Positions 22,365 through 34,675 of a stretch of DNA of 64,000 bases are shown here, one piece after another. The translations under genes and the position numbers were made by a program. Source of the DNA: Galaxea fascicularis (lineage: Eukaryota > Cnidaria > Anthozoa > Scleractinia > Euphylliidae); the NCBI GenBank assembly GCA_948470475.1, contig OX419338.1, positions 34,438,455-34,502,454 on the forward strand. The letters are read 5' to 3'. Each line of letters opens with the position of its first letter. Within the stretch, counting starts at the first letter, position 1. The notes under the pieces were generated by a model. That model was given only the letters and a program-made list of their open reading frames with translations, ran no database searches and was not told the DNA's origin.

Positions 22365-25300
22365 TTAGAATAAATTTGTGTGTTATTTTCTGGCGAATAA
22401 GCCGTTGAAAAGATAAATTTCGCGAAGCTAGTCTTGCAGAAAAAGCGACAAATTTTTGACACATGGTGTTAGCGCGGTGTAAAACTACAGAAACACAGTT
22501 AAAGTACAATATCAAAACTCGTTCATGTTTCCTCAACACAGAAGAAAAGCCATTGAAGACTTACTTAACAATAGTTATCAGCTGATCTGTGGGCTCCCTT
22601 CTGTCTCGACTCTTCCTGCAAAAACAACAGAATCTGGCTTAAATATAAAGCCGCTAAAACGCTTCGTGAACGAAGAATATTAGCCACTGGCGGGAACTAC
22701 CTTCTCGAACTTTTCGCGCTTTCCCACGCGCAATATTCAAGAGGCTCTTTTGACAAGCGACAAACGGAATGTTGGTTGCTGTCGAAAGGGAACACTTACC
22801 TCTCAGGTAATTTTAATTGGCAATCTACAAAGGGAAGATAACTCGCTTATAAACTTGTTATATCGGTATTACTCACGCGGAGGAACTCGTGGGAAAACCA
22901 CAAGAGCGGGTTCGAATCTGTATTTCTAATGCATATACCTGTACAACATGTTGTGACGCGTAAAAACCGCAAACGGGAGATTTTGAGGTCTCCTCAGAAA
23001 TGAATCTTCTATGTGAAGTGTTGAAAGAACTATGAAAAATAAAACCATTTCGCTTGTGAATCAAACCACCGGTAGAAAACCGCACAAGACAGGTTTTGTG
23101 AGTTTCCCATTCACTGGAAACAACACAGCTCAGAACTGATGGGTGGCAAATATTGACAGGTCTTTTCGTTGGCGCATAACAAATTCTATACAGCACCAGT
23201 CAAACTAAATCTCGAGCCATTTTCTACATGCAAGTTGAGAAAAATAAAATTCGGAACTCCCTCGAGGCGAAGTGTTTCGTCGGAAGTTTGTTCGCTCACC
23301 ACAAATATTAATTGTGTATTAACTGCAAAGACCAGGACCACAGCTAACGACGTCTTCTTTCAATTTTGCAAGTCTTCCTACGAGAATTTAGGTTGTTTAT
23401 ATCCCTGCCTATCTATGAGTCCGTCTCAAGAGGCCTAAAGAGGCTGTAGTCATGAGATGTCGTTGTAGATTTATATGGAGCAAAATATGTTGATATGAAA
23501 ATCATTTGCATATCATTCACTCCAACACTAGAAGGTGATTGGTAAAAAGAAATGATTCGAGTAATATACTAGTAAAAATATGTTTGGAAACCATTATGAT
23601 CTCCAAAGAGGCAGTTTAAACAACCCTTTGCCGTAGATAGTACGACTTTATGGTAGTTGAATTGGCAGCAAAGTGTCATGCGCAGCAGAGACCCAGCCGT
23701 TGGAGCATTGAAGCATCGTTGTTTAGTTAGACTGTTTTTTTTTTTGCGTACGAAGAGCGATTACGCACGCGTTGAACAACTTAGTGAGACCGTTTGTATG
23801 TCGTTTTTTCTGATACTTCCGTGAATTGCCTTTAATATGTCATTCTACTCTTCTCCTCGCATATTCCCTCAGTCGTTTGTAACAGATTTGCGCCTTTTAA
23901 AAACCAACACTGATTACAATAGCATTAACGTTTATCGTAACTTCAGCGACAACCAAACGGCCCTAAAAATGAAGCCAGCGACAAAGTGGATCGAAATCAC
24001 CGATCGATCACATCGCACCAAGGCGACCTCTGGACTACTTAGCGCTTAAAACGCCTGTATTTTCCAAAAAGCCCTCAAGCCGGGATTTGTGACGCATTGA
24101 AAAGTACAACCGTTGGTTCAGTTGAACTTCAGAGGTCGCACTATTGCGAAGTAGAAGAAGTTGACAGGCACACAAGCAGAACTGGGTGTTCTTGATATCC
24201 GATTCGTGCGTCACGAGGAAGTAAAAAGAAGGCGGAATGTATTGCGAAACTTACAAATTATATGTTGCCATTAACGACTTGGTCATGTTAAAGTGTAAAT
24301 AACTCCAACTCAACTAATTAGCAAGCTGGTAACTTGTGACCGACAGAATATTTTCCTGACATTTAACAAAACAATATTCCGTTATAATTCAAAATTGACA
24401 GGTACCTCAATTAGAAACGTCGCCAAAATCTCTTCAGTGGTAATGCAGTGACTGCGGTAAAGCTGATATGACAACGTGTTTGTCCTAAAATAGAGTTTTG
24501 CGACCCTCTTTCAGTTGATCATCTTGTAAAATAACACAGAAGTCTAAAAACTGGTCAGAGTTATAGATGACACGATGGATGGCAACTCTTGTGCTTTTTG
24601 CTAACAGACCAACGGGCAACTGTGTGAATATTCAAAGTTTGATATTTGTTCTGAACTTCAAGTATAACGAATTTCCCATTTGCTTCCAGAAACCGCCCAA
24701 AAATTAGCTTATGTTTAACAAGTATCACGTGTTTACTCCCTTACGAACTGGCGATTTTAAACCTTAAAAGATGCAACCTGGGCATTGCCGCATCACAGGG
24801 TTTGCTCTTGTGTTTCGTAACATATCCCAAGGAACCTTTGCGCGGGAAAATTGAACTGGCGCTTGTTGTGTCGCGAGTCAAACTGTAGATACTTTTATAG
24901 CGATAGGACATTTCCACTACAAATATGTCACACGGCACTGATTGCGGCCAAGTAAAAATCTGCGTTTGACAATTAACAAATGCAGCTGAAGCTTACGAAT
25001 GGAACTCTACAAATTAAACAAAGATTGTTATTACGGTAAACTAGATGGTTTGTCAACGTCGTTGAAATGCCCCGGGAAATGCTCGATGCTTGTTTCGCTA
25101 TTTTGCGGGCTCTCCAATATAACGGCAGCGGTAGCCGCTAAGAAGCAAGCCAAGGAACATTTAATAGCAAAGTGATGTCGAATAGTTGACAACTTACGTC
25201 CTATTTATAGGCTGTCAACGTTTGGTTCCGTTTGTCAGTCAGTTTGCAAACATTAGTTGATGTCGTCACAACATTAAATGTTACTAACCCGTGAAAAAGC

Positions 25301-27009
25301 AATCGAGGTTTCTACGACACTGAAGCCTCTTCCTAACACTCTAAATCACTTATTCTAGTTTATGATAATTGGGCTTGTCAATCTTTGAGGAAACTTTTAG
25401 AAGTATGCAACTAAGATCCGCGAAAGAAAGCACAGAATCGGCGTTTTGAAAGCACCTTCGCAAATCAACCTTGCTTTCTTTTCAGGAACTGAGAGCAATC
25501 CTAAATGTACTTGCTTGTCGATTCACGGCATAAAAAACCTCAATTTTACCTTAAAAGCGGCAGTAGGCAAGATTTGCGTGGTTTTTCTGATTACGTCTTC
25601 GTATAGACTCCACGGGTTTTCGGCTAACAAATGAATCGGTTTTCAAACCCGGTTTGAACAAATCTGCTTCGAACTACAACGATTCATTTCCTTGGACTGA
25701 TGAAGGGCCATTGTCCAATCTACGTTTCGAGCATTTACCTTGCACGAACATAAATATTTTCTTAAAGAATTTAAGAAAAACAAAACCAGGGCCAATCTCT
25801 TGTGAAACTTCGTGCTGTCTGTATATTGCCTTATTTCCATTTGCTTTATAAACACCCACACTGAAGGTCTAACCTCCGGGTCAGCTGCCCATTATCTGCT
25901 CTGTAGAATGTTTTGTTTTCAAAACTAACAAAAATGCCACCTGAAAGCAAAGCCCTTGTTTTGCTAGTCAAGATCTGCTTTTGTTTAAGAACCAGTTAAC
26001 TGTCTAAACAAGAAAGATACCAAGGAGCAGAGCCGGAAAAATATCTTAATGGTGATATGACACTGGCTGCGATATCTCTGAGTTTTAATTTTGTCTGCAG
26101 AAAAATATTGAAGCGTCCATGATGGCGCTTCATCAAGGCATCAAAACGGCGCCAAAACCGACTTTTGACGGCAATTCTTCGGGATTGCAGAACTTTTCTT
26201 AAGTGAACTCATTGACAAATTACTTGCTCTTAAGAAAAGCTGACTGATCTTCACGATAAATCTAATATACTGGCTATGTAGAAATGTATACTAGTTAACA
26301 ACAAACAGTTTAAGAACTTTCGATCAGATATGTTAAGTGTTCTATCACGCATGTAGTGCTTCAAGGAAACATTTCATCAAAACACTTGCTAGCTGCGTGA
26401 TGTTTGGGCTGGGTGTAAAAAGCCTTAAACTGAAGAATACAGTGCGAGAAAAATTACTATAAATATTGTTGTGAATTTTTATCTTAATGTACATAGTGTG
26501 GTTTTAACCTTCAATTGATTTTGCCATTTCCACTCAAGTCTGGTAGCTCATGCCAAATGCCTTAAAATCACCCACTACCCGGCATGTATACCAACCTCTC
26601 ACGCACGCACTCACTGCGAAGATAAATACAGGATCAACACGTTTTACAAATCCCCAACGATGAAATGCGTTCTACAAACAGTCATTCAATACCTTTAATT
26701 TTGGTCAATTCAAATGAAAAAGTTCACCCCCCCCCCCTCCCGTCCCCCCATTTCAGTGATGGAAGGAAAGGCGCGCTGTGGTTTGAGCGCGAATTCATAA
26801 TTTAATTATTTGGGGGGGAGGAGATGGAGGGGGGTTATTTCTCTTTACGTTCTGTTCAACACTGTCAATCTTGGTCAATTAAAATGAAAAAATTGAAATC
26901 TTCACCTCTCCCCCATTTCAATGAAAAAGGCACATTTTGGTTTGGTCGGGGAAGGGGGGGGGGGGGTGGCATTTCTCTTTTTGTTCTGTCCAAGATTGTT
27001 GTAGCCTAA
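22365..27009. other. Gene-free stretch
   Basis: No exon is supportable. A plus-strand frame at 25654-25851 and its surroundings (GACTGATGAAGGGCCATTGT) recall the hammerhead-bearing repeats but lack the GAAA box. At 26700-26995 there are C and G runs with a diverged direct repeat (TTGGTCAATT-AAATGAAAAA at about 26701 and 26872). Confidence 0.45.
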
Positions 27010-27790
27010 AGCCCGCCGCACACGTGAAAGAAAGAGCTGAACAAAATTCCTCGCGAGGCAGTTAGCTCAGCTGTTTCCTCACGTCTGCGGTGAATTTTTT
27101 GCCTCGCGAGGCAAATTTCTCACTGTGTGCGGTAAACATGATAATCTGGCTGAGCCAGGTTGATCGATCATCCAATAAAATTGCATGGCTCACTCACGTG
27201 ACGTAAGAGCTTGGACTTCAAGATAGCAGCCGGTGGTGTTGTCGGTGAAGTGTTGCATGTGTGTGTTCTGCTTCTTTATTAAAGGCGCAAACATAGCCAG
27301 AATTGTTTTGAAGGACTCTCTATTCAGACTATGAAATTGAGGGAAAGCCTCTGCATCCTCCGCATTTAATTCCCGTGCAAGATAAGGGCCTCCCCATTGT
27401 TTCCTACGTTTTGTAATTTATTCCCTTGCCCATGTCTTTGGTCGGCCAGCTTTTCTTCGTCGACGGATTTGTCGAAGTAAAAGGACAATTAGAAGTGCCA
27501 CCATTTCCGTTTTGGAGGCCATATTGAAGTCCGCGCTCATAAGTCACGTGAGTGAGCCATGCAATTTTGTTGGATGATCGACCAGCATGCGGCAAACATG
27601 AGAATCTGACTGAGCCACGGTGAGGAATTTCCCTCGCGAGGCAAGAAATATCAAACAAGTTTGATATTTTCCTCACGGCCTCGCGAGGCGAATTTCTCAC
27701 CGAAAATTCACCGCACACGTGAGGAAACGGCTGAGCTAGCTGCCTCGCGAGGAATTTTGCTCAGCTTTTTCTTCACGTGTGCGGCGGGCA
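27010..27790. mobile_element. Large PIF/Harbinger-like foldback, TAA target duplication
   Basis: A 781-bp element whose arms run most of its length. Its ends GCCCGCCGCACACGTGAA and the inverse TTCACGTGTGCGGCGGGC lie inside TAA flanks (27007-27009 and 27791-27793). The arms carry repeated CCTCGCGAGG palindromes, and the centre has GAGTGAGCCATGCAATTTTG with its inverse. No transposase: an open minus-strand frame across it (27404-27718) is a by-product of the palindrome. Confidence 0.82.
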
Positions 27791-30700
27791 TAATGTTTTA
27801 AATTCCTGAAAGGCGACTGCACAGAGCCATTTGAAGTGGACTTTCACATACATTACAACCGCACAATTAAACGACTTTCGTTGAAAGATTTACTAAATAA
27901 CGATACAGTGTTACACATGCAATTTTCATTAAGAGTGTCCCGTAAAATTGGACCAAATTCTACGAACCAGCAGCGAGATGACGCATAATTCGCGGAAGAG
28001 CTTTTCAAAATCAGGTCAGTTGGCTCGACTGAATCAATTACAACCGATTTCCAACGAGAAAACGAGCAGGGGCAGCCAACGCGCCAAATCAACCAACAGC
28101 TGTGAAAAGGCATTTTTAACACCTTTGAAGCCTATTTAAAGTGATGTTTCCATTAGCTAGAAGAATTTTATCTGTTCGGATTTTTTAAAATTTTAGGGAA
28201 CAAATGTTCAGTTACGAAATTGTTGAAAATGCCCGCCCTCCGTTTCCAAGTTGTTATCTATTTCTCTCTAATGCGGAATAGTTCCTGTGTGCTTGATATA
28301 GTTGGCCGTTGTAACAAAATCTGGCATCGCATATCGCACGCCACTGATTAACACGTTTCCACCGGATTTCCAAATTGCTGGTGTTCAGTGAAAACAGTCC
28401 CCTCAAACGTCTCTCCAACAAGGTGACCCTACGTCAAACGAGGTGGGAACAAGGGATTAGAACTTTCAATTTCCTGTCAGGAATTTTAAAATTGCGTTGT
28501 GCACTGTGACGCCGGTATCCGTGCCACTTCGTTCTAATTTGCGAAGGACCGCCAAATAAGTGAATTACATGTACCCTTCATGAGTTACGGTGGAAAGTAT
28601 TGAAAACTCTTCCAAAATCAAGATCTGTAATCTTCCACAACTTGCCTGCAAGATCTTGAATTTCCTGTCTTGCATTTGTAAGATCATTCTTGCAGGTAAG
28701 ATCTTGAACACGTTTCCCACCTCGTAAACATGGTCGCCTTGTTGGTGTTCGTAGGAAACTTGATCTTGCCAGCCAAGTCTTGAAAACTCAACATCTTACC
28801 GGAAAATTCAAGACCCTCCACTGAACTCACGAGCTTATGAATGCCCCGCTAAACTCACTCACAGTACCTTACTCTCTTTTGAGTGTTTGGTTTTAAGCGG
28901 TTCTCCCAAGTCAAGTCCATTCAAATCTCAGATTTCACTGAGTTGCATTTATTCTGAAGGGAGCATCTGGTACGCATACGTTGGTAAAAATATAGTGCAA
29001 TAGTACCAGAAATAGATACGAGGAATGCTATAGTGCTAAGTTTCTGCGGTCGTTTTTTCATCCTTTTGGCATCCTGTTCTCTTACGAGGGTCAAAATCGG
29101 GACAGAAATTCTGCGACATTTAGTCAGCAAAGAAAACCTGCAACTCGTAATGCGACACAAGTCAGAGTAATGCATGCTGGATGGGTCGGGTCTTTAAGAT
29201 TCGACACTGTAAAAACATCTTTAACGGCTCTCACACAAATTGATCTAAGCCTATGTTATTGGCTTCATTTTAACCTCCTCAAATTTTGACCTTGCATCCT
29301 TAGGTGAGGCATTTTTAGGATCATTTCGTGAAGACTCTTAAACCAGATCAAATGCGCTACTTGCAAAAGAAGAAGTGTACATATTTGCCTAGCCTGCGAA
29401 CCCCATCCCCCGAAAGCATGCTAGTATTTGCCTGATTTGGCTGGCATTCTACTCGCGAGAGTCCGCGCTTTGGACGCTAATGCCTCATACGTCCCCATTT
29501 TAATTTTTAACGTGACCGTAAGTCTGGGAGAGAATGTGAAAATTCCGGAAATTGGCTTTCAACATTAATCCGTTCAAGGATAAGTTGATCATTATCGATC
29601 GGGCAAAAGTATTCAACATTTTTTCAAAGGCTTGTGTAATTTGACCCAAGAAATCCAATCTAATTTTCAAACCTTTCACCTGACACAGTAACTAAAAAGC
29701 TGCGTGTTGACTGTTATCCAGCATTCCTGCACAGCCACGTTTCGAAACACGCTACATCATTTGAGCTTAGTTTTCCATCTTATAAAACTGAGAAAGAAAT
29801 GACTGATTCTGGTCAAAAATAGGCAAAAAAAGGCAGAAGGGTGTCAGGTTATCGAAAATTTGGCACCCAGCAGACCGGCATAAGCGAGTTTTGATTCCAG
29901 TGAAAGATAGTTTTGGGCTACAAATGGATGTTATGACTCGATATGACGAATATTTGACTGCAAAGGTAGCTATGTTGACAGGTTGTGTAAATGTTCTGCT
30001 CCGAAAAAAGCCGCAGAATAAACAGGAAGGTGGGGTTCAGGCAAAAAGGGATCTTTTGATGAGGAAATGTATACTGAGCTAAGTAACAAGGTGCCAGTTG
30101 CTGATTGGGGTTCCCCAGTGCTAAACTGGTACAAAACTTAATGCTACTGACTTGATCCGACGATTTTAGTTTTCTATGTGCGTTCTCAAAATTGCCACCA
30201 GTTTGGCAAGCATTGGCATGAATCATACAAGTTTTCTTTTCAGTCATTAGCCGCAAAGCTGAGGAAACGATTGTTGTTTGACTGATTTCCGTCTTTACCT
30301 CAAAATATTCAATTTATCGTCGTGTGTAGAGAGCAGATCATAACAGTAAATAATAAACATCCTACACTTTCACCAGCAAAATACAATCTGGTCCGGTATG
30401 CATTTCACAGCTGTGAAAACTACAGAAACGTTTTCCGGAAACTGAATATATTAATACGACGAGAAGATCCTCAGTCCATCAAAAAGAAACTCCCCAAAAT
30501 ATTAAACTTACTGTCATGCCATTCACATCAAGTGACAGCCATCTACAATTGTAGAATCACTTCAAAAAAAGGAACGATCCTTCGAAAACTAAGTTCTCAT
30601 TGCGGAATTCATACTTTGCATTCATGCTAAAAATGGCAGTAATGGCACTCCTGTGCATGGACGGACACGTTCGAAACGTTTTGAAGGTATGATTGATGTT

Positions 30701-31743
30701 AAAAACAGAATTAACCGTAATGGTAAGCTCTTGTCTCTTTAGTTTACTGCATAAATGGATACATTATTTCATTTGCTGGTTTTAACAGCTGTTTTCCGCT
30801 ACAAATCATGATCAACCTCAAAACAAAATAAAAGTGTGATACCAGCGTGGTGTCGTCATACTTCTGTTGACAATGAACCTCACAAAAGAGGTTAGAGCCA
30901 CAGCCCGTGAAGTCATGATAAGAATTTTCATATTTTTTGCACGTCTAAACGCATCTGAGGTCAACGGTTGAATTATTTTGCAGTATACCTCGAAAGGACT
31001 GTGTTTTATTCAACGAGCTACATGAGGATACAGAGGACAAGAGCAAGGGAGTTAGGTCAAATACGAGTTTGTCAATGTCAACATGTTGAAGGCTGACAAA
31101 AATAAATCGATTGATTCGTAAAAATAGATCGACAATCACACCAACCATACTTTTTTAGATGCTTGTTCTAACGCTCCGTCGCTTTCCTGTGATGAAATCG
31201 ACCAAGTAATAAATTTTCAAAGCTGGCGGTGTTTCTCGCACAACACTCCCTTGCGATCCTTAAATCTGTCACTATCCGTGTATGGACGGGTATTCTGTAA
31301 TCTAGCTGTAACATTTTCTTTACAAACGACTATTTTTCACGAGCCTTTGTTTATTTCGATATCCATAGACAAAAACGAAAGCACGGGTAAATTAGCTTTA
31401 CGAGCAAATACGTTTCAGAAACTTGCGGCTGCTCAAAGTAATCGGATTTGTGGTGGAAACTTAAATATTATTTCGCTGTTTTCATTTGTAATCAGACCTC
31501 TCTGGACATCTCCTAACAGTGATGATTTGGTAAAACAAGCTTAATTTTCGTTTGCAACTACCAAATCAAACGAGTTTTTTTTTCTAATTACCACCGCCAG
31601 TTTCACAGGCTGAAGTTATGATAAATTTAGCATCTAAATAAAGTAACAAAATTGGCAGAGATATAGCGTTCAAACAACAGACTTTTCTTGTAAATATTGT
31701 GTGTGGTCCGGGCAAGATTGAAACAAAAGCTTTGAAGACGTTT
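27791..31743. other. Gene-free stretch with one foldback
   Basis: No supportable exon. At about 28412-28748 a foldback is formed by CCAACAAGGTGACC with CGAGGTGGGAAC and their inverses GTTTCCCACCTCG and GGTCGCCTTGTTGG; several AAGATCTTGAA-like words lie inside. A 102-codon plus-strand frame at 30322-30630 has no recognisable features. Confidence 0.45.
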
Positions 31744-31879
31744 TTGACAGTAATGTTTTGGCTCAAATAAAAGCATAAAATCAACAGTTTCTACTAAATA
31801 GTGTATGAACAGTCAACTCACAATGTGATGATAGTTTTGCCGCGTTTTGAGACTACGTGAGCTTGTCTTGACCCTTCGC
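31744..31879 (+). repeat. 136-bp inverted repeat, left arm
   Basis: Starts TTGACAGTAATGTTTTGGCT and ends CTTGACCCTTCGC. It matches the inverse of 34104-34239 with about three mismatches over 136 bases. The two arms are separated by 2.2 kb. Their high identity points to a recent inverted duplication or to the long terminal inverted repeats of one 2.5-kb element. Confidence 0.8.
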
Positions 31880-34103
31880 ACAAGATGAAAAATTTATTGT
31901 CTTCCTGAAAGCAAATTTCCCACATCTGTCGACCAAACACCTTTCTTGCTTCCGAAGGAAAACACTATTGATCCGCTCAGAAACAAAAATGTCTCTTCTT
32001 ACCTTGATGTTTGTATTAAAAAGTTTCCGCCAAACGTTTTCCCACGGGTTATAAACAAACGTCTCAGGGTAAACGCGTTTCTATGAAATGTGATGTCTTG
32101 TGTCGTGAGAGCCGCGTGGTTCGTCAAGATAAGAGGAACTCGGCTTCACTCGCCTTGGCTTGCCCCTTGAGACAATTAGCGGATTTTTGACAAGCCGTCA
32201 ACAAACGTGCTCCAGACCATTGCATTGTTTTATTTTCATTGTTTGCCATGTCAAATATATTTCGCTCGACAGAGTAAAATGTATAATTCATTCGGTCGCG
32301 AGGCACATAAGGTAAGCATTTAGGATGAATTTGCCCTATAATTAAAGATCGCTTTTTAGCTTTCGCTCGGTGGAATTTTGTCAACGTATGCAAATTCCAC
32401 AACACGCGGTGACACGCAGCTGTTGTAGTGACTCGTTCAAACAAAAGTACATCTGCTGATGCCAACCATTGTGTTTTAGTCACATCAGTTATTCGATCTG
32501 TGTGACTTATATGGCTAGATACGAACGAATGTTTTCAGCTGAGGCTTCAAACAACCATGGCAATCGTGATCAATTTTAGTCTAATAGTTTTCGTGTCTTC
32601 CCTAGGCCACTGTCACACATTAAATTTTTACAGCCGAGATGTCGCACGCTTTCTATTGAAGACATTTGTTTTCAGTCGGTAACGACCCGCGTCCATCAAT
32701 AACGTTAATATAATAACAGCACGTGGATGCAGCCAATCAGAAAACGTATTCCAATGAGGCCACTTTGCAGTCGCATGCGAAATGGTGTCTGTTGTTTAAC
32801 GATTTTTAAAGGGAAATTTGTAAAATTACGCAAACTTTTCAAAGCGACAGTAGAAGTAGTAACTTTGTGGGTTTCTGTCTGAAGCCTTCATTTTGGAGGT
32901 CTTGATTTAAAATTTGCGGGGCAAAAAAGCTGGAAGAAAATTTGCCCTGGGAAGAAAGCAGGTGTGAGGCAGATTTTGTACACATAACAGCCGCAGGCAT
33001 TTTTAGATGGTTTAATGGCTCATCAAACGCAGTCATACAGTAACGGGTATGAAATGACCCAAATTATTGCGTTTTTTTTTCTCTGAAACTTAAGACGATG
33101 GTTTGAAGCTACATTCTGCGCAATTTTACCATTTTGACTGTATTTCCACTTCATAACTTATTATCTGAACCTCTCACACTCGAGAGGGTTGACTAAACTC
33201 TCCGTTTGCATGCTGTGGAAGCTTTCATCCTGGACCTCACGACAAGCAAAGATAAATAAACAAATAAGCAGATAAAAGCATGACGGAGATTACCGAGGTT
33301 GAAATGGATAATGGTTCATTGTCATCATTTTTCCACCTTCGAAAAATAAACAATAAATATTCTCTGAAAGTGATTATTATTTTAGAGAAAGTAGGTCCGT
33401 TACGGTAGGAAATTTTACGATTCCACCGCCTTGGTCTTTCACTTGTTAACGCAAGAATAAACTCGCGAGGTACTCAGGAAGGCAGAGTTAGCTTCCTGTT
33501 CTGTGCATGTACAGGTAAGGGAGTGGAATTGGCCGTTTTTGGACTGCAGACGTATAATGCGTCTGGACGACTTTGGGCAAGTATATTAATGCGTCTTGTA
33601 TAAAGCCGGGCAAGAGACGCATTATGCGTCTGGACGAAGTGAATTGTTTAGTCCATCTATTTAAGAACCAACGGTTCACCAAACCTCAAACAAAAAAGAC
33701 TTCAGGAAGAGGCGAGCAGATACTCGTGAACTGAACACCGCTCTTGAAGGCCTGAGTCCGGTTATCTGTCCAACGTGGTTTCCTGGAAGTTGTTCCCGCA
33801 TATTCTAATGGCATGGTGGAGGAAGCTTCTGTTCAGGGTATAGATACTGGCTATAGGAATGGAAGGGCATAAGCAGGTATTGAAGGGCTGAGTTTTTGTA
33901 GCGCACCTTTCTTCATAAGTTGATGGCAGCAAAGCCTTGAGATTTGATGGGCTTTGGTTGGTGTGCATCCTGCACAGTGTGGCCAGTAGCTACTGCAACC
34001 TACCTCCAGTGATGGCTAAAGAAGCTTAAATTCCCAGCAGCAGTGGTTTTGTATTTCGATTTTATAAGTTTAAAATGAACGTGTTTGCTCTGAGACGTGG
34101 TGC
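31880..34103. other. Interior between the two 136-bp arms
   Basis: If the arms are terminal repeats, this is the body of a non-autonomous element. A 119-codon minus-strand frame at 32124-32483 has no recognisable transposase motif. Near 33540-33635 the words TAATGCGTC and ATTATGCGTCTGGACG recur several times. Confidence 0.4.
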
Positions 34104-34239
34104 GCGAAGGGTCAAGACAAGCTCACGTAGTCTCAAAACGCAGCAAAACTATCATCACATTGTGAGTTGACTGTTCGTGCACTATTTAGTAGAAACTGTT
34201 GATTTTATGCTTTTATTTGAGCCAAAACATTACTGTCAA
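34104..34239 (-). repeat. 136-bp inverted repeat, right arm
   Basis: Inverse of 31744-31879, ending GAGCCAAAACATTACTGTCAA. No flanking target duplication was visible outside either arm. Confidence 0.8.
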
Positions 34240-34448
34240 GGCTGGGTGACCATGGCAGTACCTTGTACCTTGAAGTGGCTTTTTCCGTTGTTATGGCTGT
34301 GAGCGCGTTTTACACTAAGGACGCGTGTTCTGATAGGGGGTTCATTTTTGGTAGAAATCACCGCGGGAACGTGCTCTGTAGACTGTGCGCTATTTTTTTT
34401 TGTCTCACTGAAACAACAATCCTCTTAATTTTTGCTGTGTGGCTCTTA

Positions 34449-34675
34449 AGGCCGGTACACACGAGGGAGCTTGCTCCCGCAGCACGCTCCTGCAACATGC
34501 TCCCCGGCCGGAGCAAAGCTCCCTCGTCTGCACCAACGATTTCTAGCGAAAAAGTATGTTGCGCAACAAAGCTTTTGCTCCCGAGTTTTGCTCTCTCATA
34601 TCAAACTGGTTTGATATGGGAGTAAGCTCCAGGGGCAAATCGTTTCAGGAGCCAGCTCCCTCTGTGTACCGGCCT
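34449..34675. mobile_element. PIF/Harbinger-like MITE, TTA target duplication
   Basis: A 227-bp element starts AGGCCGGTACACACGAGGGA and ends TCTGTGTACCGGCCT; both flanks carry TTA (34446-34448 and 34676-34678). It contains repeated GAGC(A/T)AGCTCC-like words and a central palindrome ATATCAAACTGGTTTGATAT. No coding role; the plus-strand frame at 34263-34625 only crosses it. Confidence 0.8.

Noticed and set aside
25654..25851. Possible third hammerhead (GACTGATGAAGGGCC with stem-like GGGC/GTCC)
   Set aside because: The conserved GAAA box is absent after stem II; CGAAAC occurs only on the opposite strand, so the core cannot form.
27404..27718. 104-codon minus-strand frame
   Set aside because: Lies inside the 781-bp foldback and its sequence simply reflects the palindromic arms.
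30322..30630. 102-codon plus-strand frame
   Set aside because: No recognisable domain, no splice context and composition typical of chance AT-rich frames.
32124..32483. 119-codon minus-strand frame between the 136-bp arms, considered as a transposase
   Set aside because: No DDE, zinc-finger or recombinase motif and no family resemblance.
34263..34625. 120-codon plus-strand frame
   Set aside because: Extends through the AGGCCGG-ended MITE; no coding features outside it.
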